DNA of 53,702 bases from Mycobacterium gordonae (GTDB lineage: Bacteria > Actinomycetota > Actinomycetes > Mycobacteriales > Mycobacteriaceae), in the NCBI RefSeq assembly GCF_002101675.1, contig NZ_LQOY01000061.1, positions 1 through 53,702 on the forward strand, written 5' to 3'. The notes under the pieces are model-generated. The model saw only the letters and a list, made by a program, of their open reading frames with translations. It did not search any database and was not told the DNA's origin. Position 1 is the stretch's first letter. Each line of letters opens with the position of its first letter. A program made the position numbers and the translations under genes. Shown piece after piece: positions 19,924-28,072 of the stretch.

Positions 19924-22900
19924 CTACATGAAGTCCAGTGCCTCGACGGTCGCAGTACCACCCTCGTGCGACGGCCGATTTGCACCACCGATCACGTAGA
20001 TCGTGTGACCGACCGTCGCCACCGCCTCGCCGTGGCGCGCGGTCGGCATCGGCGGCAGCGTCGACCATTTGCCGTCGGCGATGTCATATGCCTCCACCAC
20101 CGCCAGCACCTGCGTCGGCTCTTCGCCACCCACCGCCACCACCCGGCCGTCGATGAACGTGGCGCCGTAGCTTCCGCGTGGCGTCGGCATGTCGACCAAC
20201 TTGGTCCAAGCATCCGCTTGGGGGTCGTAGCGCTCGAACGCCGCGGAATTCTTGTCGGCCGACAGGAACCGGCCGCCGACGGTGTACACGTAGGTGCCGT
20301 CGGAGACCGCCGCAAGGTGCTCGCGCGGGGTCGGCATGTTCGCCGCGTCCTTCCACGAGTTGCCGTCGAAGACCTCGGTCTGGGGCACCACTTGCTTGGC
20401 GTTCTGCCCACCGACGACCACGAGCTTGTCACCGACCACCGCGGCCGCCGGCGCGGCCCGCGGGTGGGTGAGGCTCGGCAACTCAACCCAGCTGCCGCCG
20501 CGCAACGCGAAGACCTTGTTGGAGGCGTCGGCGATGTTGTCGCTGGCGCCGCCGAGGACGACCACCTCGTTGCGGTACGTGGCCGCCGCCGCGTGGTGCA
20601 GCGGAGTGGGCAACGGTGGCCCGGTTTCCCAGACGCCGGTGCGCGGGTCATAGCTTTCGACCGTGCTCAGAACCGATCCGTTGTAGAGCCCGCTGATCAG
20701 CCAGATCTTGTCGCCCTGAACCGTCCAGGCCATCATCAGCCGTGGACTCTTCGCGTCCGGCAGGCTGCGCCACTGGGCGGCCGGCTGGGTCTTGCGGGCC
20801 GGCAGAGTCAGCGCTTCGGCCGATGAAATAACCTGCTGGTCGCCGGGCGCGCTGGCGCCGCCGATCGCGTACACGGTCTTCTCCACTGCCGCCATGGCCA
20901 TCCCGTGCCGTGCAGTCGCCATGTCCGGCAACCCGTCCCAGGTTTTCGCCATCAGGTCGAACACGGACACGCTCTTGAGGACCTCACCGCCGGACAGACC
21001 GCCGGCCGCCACCAAACGGCCGTCGGCGATCGCCACACCGAGATCGCTGCGGGGCCTAGGCAACGGCGGCAACGTCGTCCAGGACTTTGCGTCCGGGTCG
21101 TAAGCCTCCACGGCGGCCGAATCGGTGCTTCCGCTGGCTCCGCCGACCGCGTACACCAACTTGCCATTGGTGGCCGCGGCGAGTAGCTGCCGTGGCGTGG
21201 GCAGCGGAGCGCCGAGCGACCACGAAGTGCCGTCGAAAATCTCGGTCGTATTCAGCAGCGCGCCACCGGCGTCGACGCCACCGGTGACGATGATCCGGTC
21301 GCCGACCACCGCCGCGGCCGCTGCAGCCCTGGGTTGCAGCAGATGTGGCAGCTCGACCCAATGGCTGTTGACCACCCGCCAAACCTGGTCCGTGGCAACA
21401 GGTTTGGCGCCAACGGTTTTCCAGCCGCCGAGCACCACCGGGTTGCCTTGCCAGGTCACCGCCATGGCGCGCTGAACCGGAACCGGAAGGTCGTCGCCGC
21501 CCTTCCATTCGTCGATGGCCGGGTCGTATCCCTCGTGCCGTCCGGTGACGTTGCCGTCGCTTCCGACACCGCCGAAGATCCAGATGGTGCCGTCGGACTG
21601 GGTTGTCGCCGCCGCGTCGCGCGCGATGCGCGCGTTGGTGATCGGTTTCCACACCACCGGCGACTGCGTCCGCGACTGGCTGCCGGCGCTGGTGCTCTTC
21701 TTGTCGTCGGGCATTGCGAGGAACACACCGCCGGCGACCAGCAGCAGGACCACCAAGATCGCCGCCCCGATCAGCAGAAGCTTCTTGTTCGGCGCCTTCG
21801 GCGCCTGGGCCCCCTGGGCCGGCGGCGTCGCCGGTGGCGGCGGAACATGCGCCTGCGTGTGGGTGCCGTGCACATTGCGCAGCATTCGCGCGGCTTCAGA
21901 AGGGTTTTCCGCGACAGCGGGCTCTGCTGCCGGCGGTGGGACCGAGCGGCTGATCGCGGAAGTGGGCCCTTCGTCCCGGCTCGATGGCGGTATCTGCCGC
22001 GTCACGCCGGTACCCGTGGGCGGACTCCCCGAGACGCCCGGTGCTGCGACCGACGTGCGCCCGGTGTTGTCGCCCACGCTGGTGATGGCCATCGCGTCGG
22101 GCTTCAACCCGCTGGCGCGCTGCGCGGCCTGCAACTCGCGACCGAACGCCTCCGCCGAAGCCGGCCGCTGCTCGGGGTCGACCGACATCGCATGCTCGAT
22201 TGCCGAACACACCGCGTCGGGAATCCCGTCCGGCCGCATGTCCGGGATACCGGTGGAACTGATCCGCAGGTACTGCGCGATCAGGTCTTCGCCTTTGCGA
22301 CGCTCATGCGCGGCATTGCCGGCGATCAGCGCGTAAATCGTGGCGCCCAGCGAGTAGATGTCCGCGGCCACCGTCGCCGGATTGCCGGTCATCACTTCCG
22401 GAGCGGTGTAGTCGATCGTGCCGGAGAAGAACCCGGTCGCCGTCTCGTACCCACCCTCGATGTGGGCGATGCCGAAATCGCTCAACTGCGGCTCACCGTA
22501 ATCGTTGATGAGCACATTCGCCGGCTTGATATCCCGGTGCAAGGTGCCGTTGCGGTGAGCGGTTTCCAGTGCCCCGCAAAGCTTCACCCCGATGCGCAGC
22601 GCCTCAGGCCATGGGACCGGACCCTCGTGGCGCAGTCGAACCGCGAGGGAATCCGCGGCGTGATACGGCATCACAATGTAAGGGCGGTTGCTGACCGTCA
22701 TCCCCACGCGCAGGATGTGCACGATGTTCGGATGCCCGGATAGCCCGCCCATCGCGTAGCCCTCACGCAGGAAGCGCTCGCGGCTCTCCTCGTCGAAGTG
22801 GGACGGCAAAACCTTGACCGCGACATTTCGCCCCAGCGCCGTCTCGTAGCAGCGATAGATCACACCCGCGCCGCCGCGGCCGACCTGCCGGGCATCCTCG

Positions 22901-23001
22901 AATCCGGCGGCGGTGAGTTCATCTGCGATGCCGCCTGTTACCGGCGTGCCGTCGGGCTCCTCGGGCATGTGCTGGCGCTTCCCCTCCGCAGCGATGGACA
23001 T
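19924..23001 (-). CDS. Transmembrane Ser/Thr protein kinase with twelve kelch repeats
   Basis: A 1025-residue protein. Residues about 34-290 form a Hanks-type kinase close in sequence to the PknK kinase domain: glycine loop GRGGAGVIY, Lys63 in VAVKVL, catalytic Asp157 in HRDIKPAN, Asp175 in DFG and TAPEV. A Pro-rich linker (about 310-405) leads to one membrane helix (about 408-429). Residues about 450-1025 hold twelve kelch motifs (GG doublet, then Tyr, Trp spacing), enough for two six-bladed propellers outside the membrane. PknK itself is soluble and carries a different C-terminus. An ATG at 22968 is an alternative start with a better GGAGGGG site. It is divergent from nat. Confidence 0.9.
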   Translation of the reverse strand: MSIAAEGKRQHMPEEPDGTPVTGGIADELTAAGFEDARQVGRGGAGVIYRCYETALGRNVAVKVLPSHFDEESRERFLREGYAMGGLSGHPNIVHILRVGMTVSNRPYIVMPYHAADSLAVRLRHEGPVPWPEALRIGVKLCGALETAHRNGTLHRDIKPANVLINDYGEPQLSDFGIAHIEGGYETATGFFSGTIDYTAPEVMTGNPATVAADIYSLGATIYALIAGNAAHERRKGEDLIAQYLRISSTGIPDMRPDGIPDAVCSAIEHAMSVDPEQRPASAEAFGRELQAAQRASGLKPDAMAITSVGDNTGRTSVAAPGVSGSPPTGTGVTRQIPPSSRDEGPTSAISRSVPPPAAEPAVAENPSEAARMLRNVHGTHTQAHVPPPPATPPAQGAQAPKAPNKKLLLIGAAILVVLLLVAGGVFLAMPDDKKSTSAGSQSRTQSPVVWKPITNARIARDAAATTQSDGTIWIFGGVGSDGNVTGRHEGYDPAIDEWKGGDDLPVPVQRAMAVTWQGNPVVLGGWKTVGAKPVATDQVWRVVNSHWVELPHLLQPRAAAAAAVVGDRIIVTGGVDAGGALLNTTEIFDGTSWSLGAPLPTPRQLLAAATNGKLVYAVGGASGSTDSAAVEAYDPDAKSWTTLPPLPRPRSDLGVAIADGRLVAAGGLSGGEVLKSVSVFDLMAKTWDGLPDMATARHGMAMAAVEKTVYAIGGASAPGDQQVISSAEALTLPARKTQPAAQWRSLPDAKSPRLMMAWTVQGDKIWLISGLYNGSVLSTVESYDPRTGVWETGPPLPTPLHHAAAATYRNEVVVLGGASDNIADASNKVFALRGGSWVELPSLTHPRAAPAAAVVGDKLVVVGGQNAKQVVPQTEVFDGNSWKDAANMPTPREHLAAVSDGTYVYTVGGRFLSADKNSAAFERYDPQADAWTKLVDMPTPRGSYGATFIDGRVVAVGGEEPTQVLAVVEAYDIADGKWSTLPPMPTARHGEAVATVGHTIYVIGGANRPSHEGGTATVEALDFM

Positions 23002-23064
23002 TTCGCGAGGTCAACAGTAGCGAACCTGACCCTGCGTAGTCGCGGTTCAGGCCAGAATGGCTAC

Positions 23065-23907
23065 ATGGCTTTGGATTTGAACGCGTACTTCGACCGCGTC
23101 GGATATGGGGGTGCCACCGATCCGACCCTGGAGGTGCTGCGGGCCCTGGTGACCGCCCACACCCGCACCATTCCGTTCGAGAACCTCGATCCTTTCCTGG
23201 GGGTGCCGGTCGACGATTTGAGCGTGGATGCGTTGACCGACAAGCTGGTTCGCCGGCGCCGTGGCGGTTACTGCTACGAGCAGAACGGCTTGATGGGCTA
23301 TGTGTTGGCAGAGCTGGGTTTTCAGGTTCGACGGCTGGGCGGGCGCGTGGTGTGGATGAACCCGCCGGATGCGCCGGTTCCCGCTCAGACGCACACTCTG
23401 CTCGCCGTGAGCTTCCCCGGCTCCGACGGGCCCTACCTGGTTGACGTCGGCTTCGGCGGCCAGACGCCCACCTCGCCGTTACGGCTGGCGATCGGTGGGG
23501 TGCAACAGACGACGCACGAGCCGTTCCGGCTGGAAGATCGCCGCGACGGGTTGGTCTTGCAAGCCCAGGTTCGGGAACAGTGGCAGTCGCTGTATGAGTT
23601 CACCACGCAGACCCGGCCGCAGATTGATCTGACCGTTGGCAGTTGGTACGTGTCGACGCACCCGTCGTCGCATTTCGTGACCGGCCTGATGGTTGCCGCA
23701 GTCACCGACGACGCACGGATGAACCTGGCCGGCCGCACCCTGACCATCCACCGCGCCGATGGCACCGAGAAGATCTTGCTCGACGACGCGGCCACGGTGG
23801 TGGACGTCTTGGGCACCCGGTTCGGTATCGACGTGCCTGACCCCGGCGGCCTCGAAACCCGGCTGGACGCGCTACTGGCTCGGCAGCCAGGCGCCGATCC
23901 GGTGTAG
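23065..23907 (+). CDS. nat: Arylamine N-acetyltransferase
   Basis: A 280-residue NAT with the Cys-His-Asp triad at the canonical numbers: Cys70 (RGGYCYEQN), His110 (AQTHTLL) and Asp127 (VDVGFGG). It transfers acyl groups from acetyl- or propionyl-CoA to arylamines. In mycobacteria it is linked to cholesterol-derived acyl-CoA use and lipid synthesis. The start at 23065 gives the family length; the open frame upstream is non-homologous. In M. tuberculosis nat closes the hsa operon. Here it is 15.7 kb away and begins 63 bp from a divergent kinase gene, so it needs its own promoter. Its 3' end overlaps the convergent aminotransferase gene by 36 bp. Confidence 0.95.
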   Translation: MALDLNAYFDRVGYGGATDPTLEVLRALVTAHTRTIPFENLDPFLGVPVDDLSVDALTDKLVRRRRGGYCYEQNGLMGYVLAELGFQVRRLGGRVVWMNPPDAPVPAQTHTLLAVSFPGSDGPYLVDVGFGGQTPTSPLRLAIGGVQQTTHEPFRLEDRRDGLVLQAQVREQWQSLYEFTTQTRPQIDLTVGSWYVSTHPSSHFVTGLMVAAVTDDARMNLAGRTLTIHRADGTEKILLDDAATVVDVLGTRFGIDVPDPGGLETRLDALLARQPGADPV

Positions 23908-25038
23908 CGCGGCTTCGATATCGCTCGTCGGACCGGCGAACGACAACCGGACGTAGGAGTTGCCCCGGGCCGGATCGAAATCGATGCCCGGGGCGATGGC
24001 CACGCCGGTTTCGCTCAGCAGCTTCGAGCAGAACGTCAACGAGTCGGTGGTGAAGTCCGAGACGTCGGCGTAGACGTAGAACGCGCCGTCGGTTGGCGCC
24101 AGCCGGTCGACGCCGATTCGGCGCAGGCCGTCCAGCAGCATCGAGCGGTTGACCGAATAGTGCTGCAGATTAGTCTCTGCCTCGGCTGTCGACTCGGGGC
24201 TGAACGCCGATACCGCGGCGATCTGTGACAGCACCGGCGGACAGATCGTGAAATTGCCGGTGAGGCAGTCCACCGCGCGGCGCAGCTCGGTGGGCACCAC
24301 CAACCAGCCGAGCCGCCATCCGGTCATCGCGAAGTACTTGGAGAAGCTGTTGACGATCACCGCGTTTCGCGACGTATGCCACGCGCAGCTGGTCTGTGGC
24401 GCGCCGTCGTAGACCAGGCCGTGGTACACCTCGTCACTGATCAGCCGCACCTCGTTGTCGTCACACCAGCGCGCAATCGCCGCAAGCTCTTCGGGCGGTA
24501 TGACGGTGCCGGTGGGATTGGCCGGGCTGGCCACGATGACGCCTTTGACCGGGGGATCGAGTTCAGCGAGCAGCTGCGCGGTGGGCTGGAACCGGGTCTG
24601 CGGCCCGCAGGGAATTTCCACCACCTCACATCCCAACGCTGACAGGATGTTTCGATAGCACGGGTAGCCGGGGCTGGCCATCGCCACCCGGTCGCCGACG
24701 TCGAAGCACGCCAGGAATGCGAGCAGGAAGCCGCCGGAGGAACCGGTGGTGACCACGACCGCATCGGGCTCCACCGAGATGCCGTGCTGGCGCTGATAAT
24801 CCGCGGCGATCGCGGCCCGCAGCTCCGGAATGCCCAGCGCCACGGTATAGCCCAGCTGATTGAGATGCAGTGCCGCCGCGGCGGCGGCGCGTACCGGTTC
24901 CGGGGCACCGACGCTCGGCTGCCCGGCGGACAGATTGACCAGATCACCGTGGGTGCGCTGACGCTCGGCCGCCGCCAGCCACACATCCATCACATAGAAC
25001 GGTGGGATGCCGGCGCGCAGCGCGACATGCTGGTTCAC
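23872..25038 (-). CDS. aspB: PLP-dependent class I/II aminotransferase (AspB/Rv3565-like)
   Basis: A 388-residue fold-type I aminotransferase. A SPANPTGTV block lies near residue 168, DEVYHGLVYD follows, and the Schiff-base lysine is in VNSFSKYFAMTGWRLGW (about residues 225-241). The closing SYVRLSFAG Arg would bind the substrate carboxylate. The substrate is unknown; the aspartate label is inherited annotation. The start is GTG at 25038, with the GTGA overlapping the fadE33 stop, so it is the distal gene of the fadD3-fadE31-32-33 operon. It converges on and overlaps nat. Order matches M. tuberculosis Rv3565-Rv3564. Confidence 0.9.
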   Translation of the reverse strand: MNQHVALRAGIPPFYVMDVWLAAAERQRTHGDLVNLSAGQPSVGAPEPVRAAAAAALHLNQLGYTVALGIPELRAAIAADYQRQHGISVEPDAVVVTTGSSGGFLLAFLACFDVGDRVAMASPGYPCYRNILSALGCEVVEIPCGPQTRFQPTAQLLAELDPPVKGVIVASPANPTGTVIPPEELAAIARWCDDNEVRLISDEVYHGLVYDGAPQTSCAWHTSRNAVIVNSFSKYFAMTGWRLGWLVVPTELRRAVDCLTGNFTICPPVLSQIAAVSAFSPESTAEAETNLQHYSVNRSMLLDGLRRIGVDRLAPTDGAFYVYADVSDFTTDSLTFCSKLLSETGVAIAPGIDFDPARGNSYVRLSFAGPTSDIEAALHRIGAWLPSQ

Positions 25039-25991
25039 GATGTCGAGAGTACTTCGGATTCCAGTCGGTCCAGTAGCTCTCGGGGCGAATCGAACAGCTG
25101 TGTACTGCCATGTGCCCGTTTGAAATACAGATGCATGTCGTGTTCCCAGGTGATCGCGATGCCGCCGTGCAGTTGGATGCCCTCGGCCGCAACGGTGTTG
25201 AACGCTTCAGTCGCCGCCAGTCGCGCGGTGGCGGCGCTGGTCGGCGACGGTGCGGTGCAGGCGTCGTTGACGACGGCACGAGCCGCGGAGACCGCGACAT
25301 ACAGGTCGGCCATCCGATGCTTGAGCGCCTGGAAACTTCCGATGGGGCGACCGAACTGGATCCGGCTCTTCGTGTACTCGACGGTGAGATCAAGGCAGCG
25401 CTCCGCGGCGCCGATCTGCTCGGCGGCCAACAGAATCGCCGCGAAGTCGGCCAGACCCGGGTCCGCGCCCAGCGGCTTGGTTTCCTCGGGCCGCAGCCGA
25501 GCAAGCTTGCGGGTGGGATCCATGGTGGTGAGGGGCTGCGCGCTGAACTTCGTCCACCGGGCGAGCTGACCGTCGGTGGCGGCGACCACGACGTCGGCGA
25601 CGTCGCCGTTGACCACGTAATCCGGGTCCAGCACCAACGCGCCGATGGAGTCGCCTTCGGCGAGCGCGGCCAGGGTGTCGGTGTCGGGTTCACCGCCGGC
25701 GAGCAACGCCAGCTCGGCCAGCGTGGTGCCCAGCAGCGGGGAGGGCACCAGCGCGCGGCCGAGTTCCTGCAAAACGGTTGCGGCATCGGCCAGTTCGCCG
25801 CCGGCCCCGCCCATCTGCTCCGGGACGACCAGGGCCGCCGCGCCTACCTGCTCGCACAACAGCCGCCACAGCGACTCGTCGTAGCCGCGCTCGGATTCGA
25901 AGGCGGCGCGCACCGCCGCCGGGCCCGCGTGCTTGGCGACCAGAGCCGCGACGGTTTCCCGCAGCATCTCCCGTTCATCTGATGTAGTCAT
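25035..25991 (-). CDS. fadE33: FadE33 / IpdE2, acyl-CoA dehydrogenase subunit
   Basis: A 318-residue short acyl-CoA dehydrogenase with the helical N-terminus and the C-terminal RIQFGRPIGSFQALKHRMAD segment. It lacks a complete active site of its own, as in alpha2beta2 steroid ACADs where two different chains form each site. FadE33 has been reported to pair with FadE30 (IpdE1-IpdE2) in dehydrogenating a CoA ester of the C/D-ring fragment. Its length equals M. tuberculosis Rv3564. It overlaps fadE32 and aspB by 4 nt. Confidence 0.92.
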   Translation of the reverse strand: MTTSDEREMLRETVAALVAKHAGPAAVRAAFESERGYDESLWRLLCEQVGAAALVVPEQMGGAGGELADAATVLQELGRALVPSPLLGTTLAELALLAGGEPDTDTLAALAEGDSIGALVLDPDYVVNGDVADVVVAATDGQLARWTKFSAQPLTTMDPTRKLARLRPEETKPLGADPGLADFAAILLAAEQIGAAERCLDLTVEYTKSRIQFGRPIGSFQALKHRMADLYVAVSAARAVVNDACTAPSPTSAATARLAATEAFNTVAAEGIQLHGGIAITWEHDMHLYFKRAHGSTQLFDSPRELLDRLESEVLSTS

Positions 25992-26926
25992 GACAGCGCC
26001 TCCAGCACTCGGCGTCGGTGCGATTCCGGTGTGCCCCAGGCGGACCGCAGCGCCTGCACCCGCAGCAGCAGCAGCGACAGATCGTGCTCCTGGGTGAAGC
26101 CGATGGCGCCGTGGGTCTGCAGGGCCGAGCGCGCCGCGAGCAGCCCCGCCTCGCCGGCGGCGACCTTGGCGGCGCTGACGTCGCGCGGTTCCAGCGTCAC
26201 CGCCGCGCCGTACACCAGCGGCCGGGCCAGTTCTATCGCGATGTGGACGTCGGCGAGCTTGTGCTTGATCGCCTGATACGAGCCGATCACCCGGCCGAAC
26301 TGGGTCCGCTGTTTGGCGTAATCGACGCTGCCGGCCAGCAGCGCCTCGGCCGCACCAATCAACTGCGCCGCTGTGGCCAATGTGCCGAACCGGTAGGCCT
26401 TTTCGGTATCGGCCGACCAGGCGTCCCCTGTCGGGGTGACGTCGTACAGGCCGCGGCTGGGGTCCACCGAGTCGTGCCGGTCACCCCGTGTGCCCGCGGT
26501 GACACTGCCCTGTCCGGCCCGCAGCACCAGTCCGGCGGTGTCGGCGTCGACAGCGCGCGGAGCATCGGGGGGTAGCGCGACGGTGACGATCAGCTCACCG
26601 GCGGCCAGACCCGCGCTTCGCTCGTCCTCGGCCAGCAGAATTGGTGCCACGGCGATGGATTCGCTGACCGGTCCGGGCACGCACCAGTGCCCGAGGCGTT
26701 CCATCGCGACCACCAGATCCACCGGCGAGGCATCAATGCCGTCGTAGCGCTCCGGCACGATCAGCGCGGTGATGCCAAGGTTGGCCAGCTGCTCCCACAC
26801 TTTGAGCCCGGGCGCGGTGTCACCGGCGGACCAGGCGCGCACGGCGGCCGGTAGATCCGCGGCTGCCAAGGCGGCGTCGATACTGGCAGCGAAGTCGCGC
26901 TGCTGTGCGTCCAGTGCGAAGTCCAT
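25988..26926 (-). CDS. fadE32: FadE32, acyl-CoA dehydrogenase subunit
   Basis: A 312-residue paralogue of the neighbouring short FadE, with RTQFGRVIGSYQAIKHKLAD and ending in the THGAIGFTQEHDLSLLL helix region. It probably forms a heterotetramer with FadE31, as reported for M. tuberculosis. It would introduce a double bond in a CoA thioester derived from rings C/D. The start ATG at 26926 lies 8 bp after the fadE31 stop. It is part of the KstR2-controlled fadD3 operon. Confidence 0.92.
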   Translation of the reverse strand: MDFALDAQQRDFAASIDAALAAADLPAAVRAWSAGDTAPGLKVWEQLANLGITALIVPERYDGIDASPVDLVVAMERLGHWCVPGPVSESIAVAPILLAEDERSAGLAAGELIVTVALPPDAPRAVDADTAGLVLRAGQGSVTAGTRGDRHDSVDPSRGLYDVTPTGDAWSADTEKAYRFGTLATAAQLIGAAEALLAGSVDYAKQRTQFGRVIGSYQAIKHKLADVHIAIELARPLVYGAAVTLEPRDVSAAKVAAGEAGLLAARSALQTHGAIGFTQEHDLSLLLLRVQALRSAWGTPESHRRRVLEALS

Positions 26927-26934
26927 CAGCGTTT

Positions 26935-28071
26935 CTACCCCTTCTTCTCTCGAGGCAGGCCGAGCAGTCGTTCGGAGATGATGTTGCGCTGAATCTCGTT
27001 GGTGCCGGCATAGATCGGGCCGCCGAGCGCAAACAGCAGGCCATCGGTCCAGGGACCCGCGAGTTCGCCGTCCGCGCCGCGGAGGTCGAGTGCGGTCTGG
27101 TGCAGCGCCACGTCCAAGTCAGACCAGAACACCTTGGTGACCGAGGATTCCGCACCCAGCTCGCCGCCGCTTGCCAGCCGGGTGACGGTCTCGAAGGTCT
27201 GCAGCCGATAGGCCTGCGCCTTGATCCAGCCGTCCGCTACGCGGTCGGCGAACTCTGGAGGTGAGCCGCTGTCCTTCCACAGCCGCACCAACCGATCGGC
27301 GGCGGCCAGGAATCGGCCCGGACTACGCAGCGACATGCCACGCTCATTGCTCGAGGTGCTCATGGCCGCCCGCCAGCCGTCGTTGGGGGTGCCGATGACG
27401 TCGTCATCGGGCACGAAGACGTCGTCGAGGAAGATTTCGCCGAAACCGGTGTCACCGCCGAGCTGGACGATCGGGCGCACGGTGACGCCCTGTGCTTTGA
27501 GGTCGAACATGAAGTAGGTGAGCCCGTTGTGGCGCTGGGCGGTGGGGTCAGAGCGGAACAATCCGAATCCCATGTCCGCGAACGGCGCCCGCGAACTCCA
27601 GATCTTCTGACCGTTGAGCAGCCAGCCACCGTCGGTCTTGGTGGCGGTGGATCGCAGCGATGCCAGGTCGCTACCGGACTCCGGCTCCGACCAGGCTTGC
27701 GCCCAGATCTGGTCACCGCTGGCCATTTTGAGCAGAATCCGGTCCAGCTGCTCTTCGGTGCCGTGCGCGAACAGGGTGGGCGCCAGCATCGAGGTGCCAT
27801 TCGCGCTGGCCCGGCCGGGCGCACCGGCGCGGAAATACTCCTCTTCGTAGACCACCCAGTGCAGCAGCGGCGCGTCGCGCCCCCCGTACTTCTTGGGCCA
27901 GTTGATCACCGACAGGCCCGCGTCGAACAGCACCTTGTCCCAAACCCGATGCTGGGCAAAGCCTTCGGCATTGTCGTAGGACTTCGTCGGGATGGAGTCC
28001 CGGTGGGCCGCGAGGAACTCGCGCACCTCGTCCTGGAAGGCCAGCGTTTCTTCGTCGAGTATGAGATCCAA
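26935..28071 (-). CDS. fadE31: FadE31, acyl-CoA dehydrogenase subunit
   Basis: A 378-residue acyl-CoA dehydrogenase carrying WSEPESGSDLASLRSTATK (flavin/substrate loop) and the C-terminal IYAGTNEIQRNIISERLLG signature. The open frame extends upstream into fadD3 as far as 28182. The TTG at 28071 is chosen because homology to FadE31 begins at LDLILDEETLAFQ, because it lies 1 nt after the fadD3 stop, and because the product then has the M. tuberculosis length (377). It is the larger partner for FadE32 or FadE33. The start codon is the least certain part. Confidence 0.9.
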   Translation of the reverse strand: MDLILDEETLAFQDEVREFLAAHRDSIPTKSYDNAEGFAQHRVWDKVLFDAGLSVINWPKKYGGRDAPLLHWVVYEEEYFRAGAPGRASANGTSMLAPTLFAHGTEEQLDRILLKMASGDQIWAQAWSEPESGSDLASLRSTATKTDGGWLLNGQKIWSSRAPFADMGFGLFRSDPTAQRHNGLTYFMFDLKAQGVTVRPIVQLGGDTGFGEIFLDDVFVPDDDVIGTPNDGWRAAMSTSSNERGMSLRSPGRFLAAADRLVRLWKDSGSPPEFADRVADGWIKAQAYRLQTFETVTRLASGGELGAESSVTKVFWSDLDVALHQTALDLRGADGELAGPWTDGLLFALGGPIYAGTNEIQRNIISERLLGLPREKKG

Positions 28072-28072
28072 T

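Noticed and set aside
21334..22743. A 469-codon forward frame across the kelch kinase gene
   Set aside because: It is antisense to clear kinase and kelch motifs; such frames are expected in high-GC DNA. The same applies to the 378-codon forward frame at 45512-46648 opposite fdxB.
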